Source: Plumapathes pennacea (taxonomy: Eukaryota > Cnidaria > Anthozoa > Antipatharia > Myriopathidae). Taken from it: a stretch of DNA of 64,000 nucleotides. Under the pieces are notes generated by a model. That model was not told where the DNA came from, searched no databases, and was given only the letters and a program-made list of their open reading frames with translations. The translations under genes and the position numbers were made by a program. The stretch is from the NCBI GenBank assembly GCA_964036295.1, contig OZ038463.1:10903274-10967273 (forward strand), in the 5' to 3' direction. Below, in pieces: positions 47,386 to 58,400 of the stretch (position 1 is the stretch's first letter; each line of letters opens with the position of its first letter).

Positions 47386-49599
47386 ATGGCTGCTTCAGGT
47401 TTATCTACTGCACTCAAGGAACAGCTATCTTGTTCGATCTGTTTAAGTGTCTACACCGAACCCAAGACTCTCAAGTGTCTCCACAGCTTCTGCTTGCCAT
47501 GTCTCAAAGAGATGGCTCTCAAAACTCGACCAGATATACCTTTGCGATGCCCCGATTGTCAAGAAGAAATTCAACTCCCACCGGGCGCTTCCTTTGACGT
47601 CCTTCCGAATTCTTTCTACTTTAAGCGCTTGTTGGAACTTCTCGCCATACAAGAGCCTCAGCAAACCACGGCGAACTGTGGCAGTTGTGACAGAAAGCAG
47701 CCCCTGACGAGCTTCTGTTTTGACTGTGGGCAGTTCCTGTGTGGCGAGTGCGAAAACGCTCACAGCTTCGTGGGTCTCTTGAAAGGTCACAGACGCGTTA
47801 CCCTGTTGCAGCTTAAAGATAAAGACATGCACGACTTCTTGGAGCGACCAGAAATCTGTAGCATCGAGTATCACGACCAAGAAAAGCTGGAATACTTCTG
47901 TGAAGATTGCCAAAGTTGCATTTGTCAGAAGTGCGCGCTAGTGGAACACAAACCGCACCAGTATGTCCACATCAAGAAAGCTGCCGACCAGTGCAAAGCA
48001 GCCATGACGGAAGCGGTCAACGAAGTGAAAACGAAGATTCCTTTTGTCCAGCAAGCGATAAAGAAAGCAGAAGAGAGTTTTGTCATGACCGAGCAAGAAA
48101 TAAGAGCTGTAAGGCTTAAAGTTGACGAACAAGTTGAACATTTCATTCGACTTTTGAGGCAACACAAAACCAAAATGATCTCGGAACTTGAGAGCATTGA
48201 ACAAAGCGAGAGGCGTCGGTGCGAAGCGAAGCGAATTGATTTGGAAGTACGGTTGGCGCAGCTGAATAGTGGAGTGGAATTTGTGGACGCTGTGGTGGAG
48301 AGAAACCTGACGAATGAGATCATCAACACACACGACTCGGCTATCAATCGATGCGCCGAGCTGGCAGCCGACGACGAACGAGGAAACGAAGGAGGAAAAA
48401 TCAGAATAAGATACAAAGCTTTCAAAGAGTTTGTTGTGACAGCAGCCAAAGTCACGCCAGGTCGTGTGCTTGTAACAGGTCTGGTACATCCTTCCCGTTC
48501 AACTGTCGAAGGCGAAAAGCTAAGAGAGACGACTGCTGGAAAACAAGCCGAATTTGCTGTTATCACGAGAGATTCACAAGGCAACGTTTGTTCCGATGAA
48601 GGAGATTGTGTTGAAGTGACAATCAAGTCAAGTGCTGGAGAAGCTGTGGAATCGACCGTGCTGGACCGGAAGGACGGACACTACACAGTACAGTACACTC
48701 CAAGGAATGTTGGCAGCTGTGAAGTGACGGTGCTGATCACAGGATCCCGACAGGCTGTAGCCGGGAGTCCTTTTGAGGTGCGCGTCAGAGAGAGGGAGTT
48801 CAAGCCGCTGAAGACGTTTGGTTCACAAGGAAGTGGAGCAGGACAGTTTTTATGCCCAAGGGGGATTGCCGTGAGCAGCACAGGTGAAGTGGCTGTGGCA
48901 GATTCCGGTAATCACCGCATCCAGTTGTTCACCAGTGACGGCCAACACCTGAGAACGATTGGTAGCAAAGGTTCAGGAAGAGGAGAAGTGAACGGACCTA
49001 CAGGAATAGCATTTGATTACCAGGATAGACTTATTGTTGCAGACTATTACAACAATAGGGTACAAATTGTAACCACAGCGGGACAGTCCGTAAAGATATT
49101 TGGTGAGAAGGAGCTGGAACATCCGTTAGGTGTTTGCGTGACGAATGAAGGGAACATTGCTGTTTGTAGTCAACATGAACAGCGAGGCGTGAAGGTGTTC
49201 ACTCAAGATGGATTGCTGATCAGGCAGTTTCATGACTCAAAAAGAAACAACAATCCTGTTGGTGTTACTTTCAGCAGCGACAAGTTCTTTGTGAGTTACG
49301 CTGAGGACCATGGTGTGTCGGTGTTCAGCAGGGAGGGGATTCTCCAGTTCTCATTTGGTCTGGATACACAGTTCTACCCCTACAGTCTAGCGATCGAGAA
49401 AAGTAACAAACTTCTTTTGTGTGACCATTTAAATAACAGAATCCTAGTCTTCACAATAGAAGGTCAGTTTTTACAGAAGATAGGATCCAAGGGAACTGCC
49501 CTTGGAGAATTTTCTCAGCCTGTGGGCATCACAGCAAGTCCCAGTGGAGAAGTTTATGTGAGCGAGTTGTCAGGTCACAGAGTGCAAGTTTTGGCGTGA
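47386..49599 (+). CDS. TRIM-NHL protein (RING, 2 B-boxes, coiled coil, filamin, 6 NHL)
   Basis: A single uninterrupted exon of 737 codons. An in-frame ATG lies four codons upstream (47374), but the one at 47386 has the better context (CAAGATGG) and begins MAASGLSTALKEQ like other TRIMs. Domains: C3HC4 RING (about 16-60, CSICL...CPDC), B-box 1 (about 96-140), B-box 2 (about 155-200), coiled coil (about 200-320), filamin/Ig domain (about 365-465), and six NHL repeats (about 472-737) that should close a beta-propeller. This is the TRIM2/TRIM3/TRIM71 architecture: RING-dependent ubiquitin ligases whose NHL propellers bind protein or RNA in the cytoplasm. It is intronless, unlike many vertebrate relatives, so it may be an old retrocopy or a member of an intronless expansion. 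Which of TRIM2, 3 or 71 it is closest to cannot be told by eye. Confidence 0.93.
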   Translation: MAASGLSTALKEQLSCSICLSVYTEPKTLKCLHSFCLPCLKEMALKTRPDIPLRCPDCQEEIQLPPGASFDVLPNSFYFKRLLELLAIQEPQQTTANCGSCDRKQPLTSFCFDCGQFLCGECENAHSFVGLLKGHRRVTLLQLKDKDMHDFLERPEICSIEYHDQEKLEYFCEDCQSCICQKCALVEHKPHQYVHIKKAADQCKAAMTEAVNEVKTKIPFVQQAIKKAEESFVMTEQEIRAVRLKVDEQVEHFIRLLRQHKTKMISELESIEQSERRRCEAKRIDLEVRLAQLNSGVEFVDAVVERNLTNEIINTHDSAINRCAELAADDERGNEGGKIRIRYKAFKEFVVTAAKVTPGRVLVTGLVHPSRSTVEGEKLRETTAGKQAEFAVITRDSQGNVCSDEGDCVEVTIKSSAGEAVESTVLDRKDGHYTVQYTPRNVGSCEVTVLITGSRQAVAGSPFEVRVREREFKPLKTFGSQGSGAGQFLCPRGIAVSSTGEVAVADSGNHRIQLFTSDGQHLRTIGSKGSGRGEVNGPTGIAFDYQDRLIVADYYNNRVQIVTTAGQSVKIFGEKELEHPLGVCVTNEGNIAVCSQHEQRGVKVFTQDGLLIRQFHDSKRNNNPVGVTFSSDKFFVSYAEDHGVSVFSREGILQFSFGLDTQFYPYSLAIEKSNKLLLCDHLNNRILVFTIEGQFLQKIGSKGTALGEFSQPVGITASPSGEVYVSELSGHRVQVLA

Positions 49600-51060
49600 A
49601 TAGTAAGGTTGCTATTTAGACGATTGAGTGGAATAGTTTGAAAATATTTTCTCGGCTATACTTTTCAACTTCCGTCAACTCCTGCAAGCTTTCGAATCTG
49701 TTCAGGAACACTTAACATTGACTGATGCTTGAGTTTCCACGCAGTCTTTAGCTTAGAGTGTGCCGTGACTCCATGGAGAGAGACGAAACTTTTACTGGTG
49801 CGCTTAATTTCCCAGTAGTTGGTATATGCTTATGAATTCTTTTTGAGTTTAAAAGATATAAGTGGCAACTTAACGTAACATGCTGCAATAATAATAATAA
49901 TGATAACAATGATAACTAATTGGGGACACTATAACAAAAGTTCTCAAAATTAAGCGGCTAAATAACGTGAGACAGAGTCTTGATGTACAAATTCTTCACA
50001 AAGAGACAGTATGACCATGTGAAAGTAACGAAATTAAAGTAGAGGTTTCCACAGCGTAAATACATTTCCTGCCCTGAGTAGGCTTGGATAAATTATGCTC
50101 GTAAATTGGCGAATTATGCCTGCCTGCAGTACTCGTAAAATTCGTGAATTATGCCGAAAATTATGCTCGAGGGACGAAATTATGCTCGAATTATGCTCGG
50201 AACAAGCCTCGCCCCAGTCCCTTGCCGCGCATGGTTTTGCCCCCAGCCCTACGCGGCTGCGTATCCCGCGGTTCCGAGAGCCAGACCCGAGGTGGTAGCT
50301 GACTTTATACTTCATAGCGTGTGATCCGGGCGCGTTTTAGCGAATCACAAGATATTTGTTTTGAATTTGTGTATATATATTTTTGAACTATATGATAATC
50401 GGGAGTGCGGGAGTCGTAATCGGGAGTGGTAATCGGGATGGCAACTGACATTCCCGATTACCACTTCCGATTATCACTCACAATTATCACTCCCGATTGC
50501 CACTCCCGATTATCACTCACAATTACCACTCTCGATTGCGTGTGATGCGGGCGCGTTTTAGCGAATTTTGGGCAAATCACAAGGTATTTTCGATTTGGTT
50601 TGAATTTTTTTTTTCCAACTGTGATGCATGTCTTACTGATTTTTTCATGTTATACTCGAAAATGCGGAATTATACCGGCATAATGCTCGCTGCCCGAAGT
50701 AGTTAATTATGCTCGAAATTATGCCTGCAGAATTTATGCAAGCCTAGCCCTGAGATGCTTAGAAGAAACACGGCCGCATAACAGAAGTTAGTATGTGCAA
50801 TCTGTGTGGTTATCTTTACTTAGTTTAGTCAAGCTACACTGTCGTCTTAGCAATTGTGCTTACTGGTAAATTCTCCTTCATCAGAGGCTGATCTAGAGAC
50901 GCTTTTGTGACAAAGCTCACATTGGCATAACTGGGAAAAATGCTGGAGTTTGACCAGTGCAGGAGAGAAATAATCTTTAGCCCCTACTAGACGGCTTTAT
51001 TCAGGCGAAATTTAAGCGAGAATTAAAGCAGGAGTAGAAACCGGGTGAGCGACTTTGAGC
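49600..51060. other. 3' flank of the TRIM-NHL gene and spacer
   Basis: A candidate poly-A signal (ATTAAA) lies at 50033-50038, giving a 3' UTR of about 450 bases. The remainder is mostly the composite repeat at 50074-50754, then about 300 bases without recognisable content before the satellite. Confidence 0.5.
50074..50754. mobile_element. Composite element with AATTATGCTCG words and inner duplication
   Basis: The left end (GAGTAGGCTTGGATAAATTA) is mirrored by the right end (GAATTTATGCAAGCCTAGCC). Both flanks are packed with AATTATGCTCG or AATTATGCC words. Inside, GTGTGATCCGGGCGCGTTTT near 50319 recurs as GTGTGATGCGGGCGCGTTTT near 50540. Between these direct repeats lies a region of opposed GTAATCGGGAGTGG and CACTCCCGATTATCAC words. 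Confidence 0.6.
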
Positions 51061-54000
51061 CGCGGGTCGCGAGTAATAAGATCAAATTATCCCTAAAACT
51101 TTTCAAAGAAAAGAGCATAATTATGCGTAGTTTTCTTGCTATATCTCGTGAACGGCTGAAGAAAATAAGACAAATGTATTGCAGAAAGTTTCGATATAGT
51201 CCTAGGAAGGTTTCCTGAAAGTTTCAAGAGTTTCAAAATTTTGCTCAAAATCGGCTATTTTTGGCAAAAAGCATGGGCTTTAGCCTTACCATTTTTTCAA
51301 AAATTGGCCATTTTCGGCCTAATCTCAGATTCCCATGAAACTTTCAGGAAATGTTCCTGGGAGTATAGCGAAGGTTTTGATATAAAATTTGTGGCATTTT
51401 ATAGAGCGGGTCGCGAGTAATAAGAGCATATTATCCCCTAAAACTCCACCCTTTTCAAACAAAACAGCATAATTATGCGTAGTTTTCTTGCTATATCTCG
51501 TGAACGGCTGAAGAATAAAAGACAAATGTATTGCAGAAAGTCTCGATATAGTCCTAGGAAGGTTTCCTGAAAGTTTCAAGAGTTTAAAAATTTTGCTCAA
51601 AATCGGCTATTTTTGGCAAAAAGCATGGGCTATAGCCTTACCATTTTTTCAAAAATGGGCCATTTTCGGCCTAATCTCAGATTCGCATGAGACTTTCAGG
51701 AAATGTTCCTGGGAGTATAGCGAAGGTTTTGAAATAAAATTTGGGGCATTTTATAGAGCGGGTCGCGAGTAATAAGAGCATATTATCCCCTAAAACTTCA
51801 CCCTTTTCAAAGAAAAGAGCATGATAATTATGCGTAGTTTTCTTGCTACATCTCGTGAACGGCTGAAGAAAGTAAGACAAATGTATTGCAGAAAGTCTCG
51901 ATATAGTCCTAGGAAGATTTCCTGAAAGTTTCAAGAGTTTCAAAATTTTGCTCAAAATCGGCTATTTTTGGCAAAAAGCATGGGCTATAGCCTTACCATT
52001 TTTCAAAAATTGGCCATTTTCGGCCTAATCTCAGATTCGCATGAGACTTTCAGGAAATGCTCCTGGGAGTATAGCGAAGGTTTTGATATAAAATTTGGGG
52101 CATTTTATAGAGCGGGTCGCGAGTAATAAGAGCATATTATCCCCTAAAACTTCACCCTTTTTAAACAAAAGAGCATAATTATGCGTAGTTTTCTTGCTAT
52201 ATCTCGTGAACGGCTGAAGAATAAAAGACAAATGTATTGCAGAAAGTCTCGATATAGTCCTAGGAAGGTTTCCTGAAAGTTTCAAGAGTTTAAAAATTTT
52301 GCTCAAAATCGGCTATTTTTGGCAAAAAGCATGGGCTATAGCCTTACCATTTTTTCAAAAATGGGCCATTTTCGGCCTAATCTCAGATTCACATGAGACT
52401 TTCAGGAAATGTTCCTGGGAGTATAGCGAAGGTTTTGATATAAAATTTGTGGCATTTTATAGAGCGGGTCGCGAGTAATAAGAGCATATTATCCCCTAAA
52501 ACTTCACCCTTTTCAAAGAAAAGAGCATGATAATTATGCATAGTTTTCTTGCTATATCTCGTGAACGGCTGAAGAAAATAAGACAAATGTATTGCAGAAA
52601 GTCTCGACAAAGTCCTAGGAAGGTTTCCTGAAAGTTTCAAGAGTTTCAAAATTTTGCTCAAAATCGGCTATTTTTGGCAAAAAGCACGGGCTATAGCCTT
52701 ACCATTTTTTCAAAAATGGGCCATTTTCGGCCTAATCTCAGATTCGCATGAAACTTTGAGGAAATGTTTCTGGGAGTATAGCGAAGGTTTTGATATAAAA
52801 TCTGTGGTATTTTATAGAGCGGGTCGCGAGTAATAAGAGCATATTATCCCCTAAAACTTCACCCTTTTTAAACAAAAGAGCATAATTATGCGTAGTTTTC
52901 TTGCTATATCTCGTGAACGGCTGAAGAAAATAAGACAAATGTATTGCAGAAAGTCTCGACATAGTCCTAGGAAGGTTTCCTGAAAGTTTCAAGAGTTTTA
53001 AAATTTTGCTCAAAAATTGGCTGTTTTTGGCAAAAAGCATGGGCTATAGCCTTACCATTTTTCAAAAATTGGCCATTTTCGGCCTAATCTCAGATTCGCA
53101 AGAGACATTCAGGAAATGTTCCTGGAAGTATAGCGAAGGTTTTGATATAAAATTTGGGGCATTTTATAGAGCGGGTCGCAAGTAATAAGAGCATATTATC
53201 CCCTAAAACTTCACCCTTTTCAAACAAAACAGCATAATTATGCGTAATTTTCTTGCTATATCTCGTGAACGGCTGAAGAATAAAAGACAAATGTATTGCA
53301 GAAAGTCTCGATATAGTCCTAGGACGGTTTCCTGAGAGTTTCAAGAGTTTTAAAATTTTGCTCAAAATTGGCTATTTTTGGCAAAAAGCATATCTTACTA
53401 TTTTTTCAAAAATTGGCCATTTTCGGCCTAATCTCAGATTCGCATGAGACTTTCAGGAAATGTTCCTGGGAGTATAGCGAAGGTTTTGATATAAAATTTG
53501 GGGCATTTTATAGAGCGGGTCGCGAGTAATAAGAGCATATTATCCCCTAAAACTTCACCCTTTTCAAAGAAAAGAGCATGATAATTATGCGTAGTTTTCT
53601 TGCTACATCTCGTGAACGGCTGAAGAATAAAAGACAAATGTATTGCAGAAAGTCTCGATATAGTCCTAGGAAGGTTTCCTGAAAGTTTCAAGAGTTTAAA
53701 AATTTTGCCCAAAATCGGCTATTTTTGACAAAAAGCATGGGCTATAGCCTTACCATTTTTTCAAAAATGGGCCATTTTCGGCCTAATCTCAGATTCACAT
53801 GAGACTTTCAGGAAATGTTCCTGGGAGTATAGCAAAGGTTTTGATATAAAATCTGTGGCATTTTATAGAGCGGATCGCAAGTAATAAGAGCATATTATCC
53901 CCTAAAACTTCACCCTTTTCAAACAAAACAGCATAATTATGCGTAGTTTTCTTGCTACATCTCGTTAACGGCTGAAGAAAATAAGGCAAATGTATTGCAG

Positions 54001-54384
54001 AAAGTCTCGATATAGTCCTAGGAAGGTTTCCTGAAAGTTTCAAGAGTTTTAAAATTTTGCTCAAAATCGGCTATTTTTGGCTTCGGCCTAATCTCAGATT
54101 CGCATGAGACTTTCAGGAAATGTTCCTGGGAGTATAGCGAAGTTTTGATATAAAATCTGTGGCATTTTATAGAGCGGGTCGCGAGTAATAAGAGCATATT
54201 ATCCCCTAAAACTTCACCCTTTTCAAACAAAAGAGCAAAATTGTAGTTTTCTTGCTATATCTCATGAACGGCTGAAGAAAATAAGACAAATGTATTGCAG
54301 AAAGTCTCGAGATAGTCCTAGGAAGGTTTCTGAAAGTTTCAAGAGTTTTAAAGTTTTGCTCCTGGGAGTATAGCGAAGGTTTGA
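51061..54384. repeat. Satellite array, about ten units of about 350 bp
   Basis: The word GCGGGTCGCGAGTAATAAG recurs near 51063, 51405, 51758, 52113, 52464, 52818, 53173, 53515, 53870 and 54175, so unit lengths are about 342 to 355 bases; the last unit is truncated. Units are very similar. Each contains a 12-base palindrome GCATAATTATGC and a longer imperfect hairpin: CGATATAGTCCTAGGAAGG then TTTCCTGAAAGTTTCA on one side mirrors TGAAACTTTCAGGAAATGTT then CCTGGGAGTATAGCG on the other, with GGCTATAGCC at the centre in most units (for example 51628-51637). Minus-strand frames of about 90 codons occur in eight units, but they follow from the unit sequence and show no known domain. Confidence 0.93.
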
Positions 54385-55493
54385 AATATGGTAAACCGTA
54401 TGCTTTTGTATTGTAAAAGATCGAAATACGGTATTGTTTTCTAAAAGGTGTCAAATATGTTTTTGACAGGATCTAGAATTATTGGTTGACAGGATCTAGA
54501 ATTATTGGTTATGTAACGGAAATTAAGATCTCGAAAATTTGCTCACAAAAATTAACGCGACTTAAAATAACGGGATGTTTTTAAATTCGCGTTAATTTCC
54601 TATAAGGTATAACTTCACGCGGTACGTCGATTAATCCTTTCACTCCCAAGTGATCAACTTCAATTTTCTCCTTCAGTTTCTCACCAGAAACATATGATAT
54701 AGTAGGGAGAACTTGACTTTTAACATCTTGTTGATAGCTGACTAAACTATCAATTCTCACTAAATTACTCATACATTTTACTCTTAAAAGGTTGGGAGAA
54801 TCTGTATTTTGAGCATGGAAGTAAAAGGGTTAAATTATCTTTTGTACCGCACGCCGAGACAATATGGTCGAATCTTGCATTACGATAATTGAACAAAACA
54901 AGATGTGTAGCTATTCAGTGAGCAAGTACAACCCACGAAGAGTTCTGGAAAACGATGACGCCCGAGACTTGTTAATAATACTAGGTTATCAATGCCTAGT
55001 CCCAGGCGTTAGCGCTTTTTTAACCGGGCCCTGGACGAAACGAGCCTCGAAGCGAAGAGGTTTCTATAACAGATTCACTTTGTGGTTTCAGAAAACAACT
55101 TTCAGGTTATAATATCAGCCGTACTTTATATGCGACGACAAATTTAAACTAAACAGTACAATTATTTGAATTGATATATTTAATCATTCATTGGCTCTAC
55201 TTATCTTTATAGACCCTTAAGCCACCGTATTTGTACAACATATTGGCCGAAGCAGCCTCGTTTTTGAAATATAATTTCCAGTCCATCGACTGGACCGCCA
55301 TTTTACGTGTGGTCATCAAAACCACGACTGAGCTAATCGCTAGCCTATCTAAGCTTCTAGATTCGTATAGGTTTAGGGTTAAAGTTAGGCCTGGTTAGTG
55401 CATGCTTTAAAGCAAGAAAGTCTGATTTCGGCGTAACTGTTCATTAATGTCTCATGTGGGCATCCCCAACATGCCTTATTTGTGGCTAAAGTG
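54385..55493. other. Spacer between the satellite and the EEPD1 3' end
   Basis: It holds a doubled GACAGGATCTAGAATTATTG word (about 54466-54510), a TTAACCC-family element (54631-54833) and a telomere-like GGTTTAGGGTTAAAGTTAGG word (about 55370). The part nearest 55494 should be the EEPD1 3' UTR on the minus strand. No other gene is seen. Confidence 0.5.
54631..54833. mobile_element. MITE of the TTAACCCTTTCA family, copy 7
   Basis: 203 bp: TTAATCCTTTCACTCCCAAG at the left, ATGGAAGTAAAAGGGTTAA at the right. All interior family words are recognisable (GTGATCAACTTCAATTTTCT, CAATTCTCACTAAATTACTC). Confidence 0.85.
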
Positions 55494-58400
55494 TCATTTA
55501 TTTACACCAATTGAGATCCCTGCAAGATTTCCCTCCCCAGTCCTATCATCATGATCCCGATCACAGTAGAACTCAGCCCACACAGGGCAGTGGTCTGACA
55601 CAAGCCCATTCCACTTCCAGCCGTCTGGGATGGCCTGGTGACGAAGGCCATGTCGAATGACTCCTAAAAAGCGAAACGAGATTCGTACAGATGGAGACCT
55701 TTGAACAAAAAGTATTTACATTGGATAGATGTAATAACTAGTGTTGTTATATACGATGGCAGCGCGTAAAACTATGTGATCACTTTACTTTTGTAGCCAG
55801 CTGTCACTCCCCATGATTGACTCTCCGCCACCAAATTTAATGAACAGTTTGTGTAAATAAGAGACGTGTTCCAAAATGATCCATCCATTTTACAAGGGAC
55901 AAAAATCGCTGACATCGTCTTTTATATAACTCTTTACTGAGTATCGGAAAATAGCTATTTTAGGATTTTTGAGCGAAACTAACACAATAATAAATAATAA
56001 TAATAATAATAATGTAAATGAGTCTGACCTGTTCTGGTCGTGAAGTTGTTTCTCTTTGTTTCACGTGCAATCCACATGTTGTCATAACACTTGGAGCCGT
56101 ACATGTTCTTGACACTGATGTTGGTGAATATGGAGCCGGGGATCACGTTTTCATGACCACTTGCACGCAAGGATTCAAACTCTGAGCACGGAGGACAGAA
56201 CTGACATATCAGCAAGTGCAAGAACATACAGATAAGTTTAACGACTATTATTTGGACTTGGCAAAATACGGTATGACACGAACGGGACTGAGCCCGTGCG
56301 AGGCTTGTCATTGTCATTAGATACATTAGAATAGATAGAAACTACGGGATTAGACTTGTCAGTAACAACAACAGGTTAACTATAGTTAAGAGGAAAAAAG
56401 TAGAAAACGACTTTCATTTTTAGAGTGCGCTATTTGGTCAATTATACCGGAATGGCACTAGTGAAGGAATGTAAGATGTATTCTTTTGGGCGACTCTTTT
56501 TTATTCCGGAATGAACGGAATGCTATTGCGGACAATTCGCCACAAAAACTGGGATGAACAGAATAATTCCTAAACAATGGTTTATTCGGAAAAGTCGAAT
56601 TATAGTCGAAGCTCCCTGAGGGGGGGAAGGGGACACTCTCGTAAGCGGATAGCTGTACTTATGGACGCCTGTACGAAACCCTGTTTAAACTCTACATTTA
56701 CACATTCTCGCAAGAGGACTCCAGTTACGGACACTTTTTCTGCTTCCCAAGGGTGTCTGCTTGCGGGAGCTTTAACTGTATATTAGTCAATGAATGCGTT
56801 GTTTTGGCCGTATAACCGACCCTTCGTTTTCGGGTTACTCGCTCATCCAGTTGACGATACTGTAGTTAGTAGTATTCCGCTATTCTTATTTCGTGTATTT
56901 TCATTCCAGAATAGTCCCAGAAAAAAAATGCAACTTTAACTTAGTAGTAGAAACCCAATCTGAGAGTATACCTTTCTCTTCAGGTCCGAGATTGAAATCT
57001 CCAACAATAATTGTGTCCTGTTCACCTGTGGACAGTCAAGAAGCCGAGGGTTTGAGCAGTTAAAGGTACTGGAGTAACACCTGTTTTATTTCTATTTTTT
57101 CATTTTATTTTATTTACTTATTTATTTGAAGAAACACGTGTTAGCAGGGCTCCAAAAAGTTGCTTTTGCCTCACTAGTGCGCCATGGGCTGACCTAGTAT
57201 AAAAGGTGAGGCAGCCCGGATCTATACAATTCTTTGTGAATTACAAGGACCTGTTAATTTATACTGAGCGACAAAAGAAACGTTACACCAGTAAATTAGT
57301 CAAATATTTTATCAATTTCAAAAAGAATTCAGCGAAGATAGAAGATAATTATCTACCTGGAACATGATCATGTAAGGCCTGGACCAGATCTGGAACGTGA
57401 GCAATCTCCTCCTGCAAAGGCCATGGATAAGGGAAGAAAACTCATACATGTGATATGTCATCTTTGATCAGCAAAAACATGATGAAACATGACGAATTTG
57501 GCAGCATTCTTGGAATCAGGAACAACAAGGAAACCCAGGTTGCAATCTGCTCATACAAACAAGCAAGTGGCAATGTTATTTTCTCTAACTGCTGATTAGT
57601 CTCTTTAAAGTAAGATCAAACACAATTTGCTATATGGCTTCTGGTTGGTTGAGAGTTATTCCTACAGCCTTTGTAATATTGGTTGTTGGTTAAGAGTGAT
57701 TCTTACATTCTTTGTGATTGGTTGTTGGTTAAGAGTGATTCTTACATTCTTTGTGATTGGTTGTTGGTTAAGAGTGATTCTTACATTCCTTGTGATTGGT
57801 TGTTGGTGAAGAGTAGTGATTCTTACAGCCTTTGTGATTTGTTGTTGATTAAGAGTGATTCTTACAGCCTCTGATGTGATTGCAATGAATTTTGGTCTGG
57901 GGATGTGAACATGAAAGAAGGGAATGTATTGGCTTGCACTGCTGGTTAGTAGTTTTATGCTGGGAGAGATGGAAAAGATCCTGTGCTGTCACTTGGAAGA
58001 ACTGAAACTACGAAAATGTCGTTTTATATTAATGGAACTAAACTGTTTAAATGAGTACATGGTTATTTATGTACGCAATGATTGAGAGGAGCCCAGACAA
58101 ATAACAGCAGCAAATCTGCACCTGTAACCTGCTGATGTCTTCGTTCTCAAGTCCAGCGGCCTTCAAATGAACACTAACCAAAATAAAATCAAATTCCTTG
58201 GCCTGTAGAAAGAAGCAAAAACCTTTATAAAATATGTGAGAGCAAGAACTACACATCTGGTAGTGCTGTACATAATGTTATGCATGCTGCTTAGTTCCCT
58301 GTGCCGCCTGCCCATAGAGATTATCCAAACTTGTGTGGAAGGAAAAACTTCTTTATACCACAGATTAACCACTCACTCCCAAACTCACAATGTAAAATAA

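Noticed and set aside
47443-48626. Long antisense ORFs across the TRIM-NHL gene
   Set aside because: They are shadow frames of a long constrained coding exon on the plus strand, without domains.
51325-54064. Eight minus-strand ORFs of about 90 codons with similar peptides (KLLKLSGNLPRTISRL)
   Set aside because: They are the same frame of tandem satellite units, ending at different places because unit lengths are not always multiples of three. No domain is recognisable, and the hairpin structure explains the sequence better.
51061-54384. CRISPR-like array
   Set aside because: Units are 350 bp and near identical throughout, with no alternation of short repeats and unique spacers; the host is a eukaryote.
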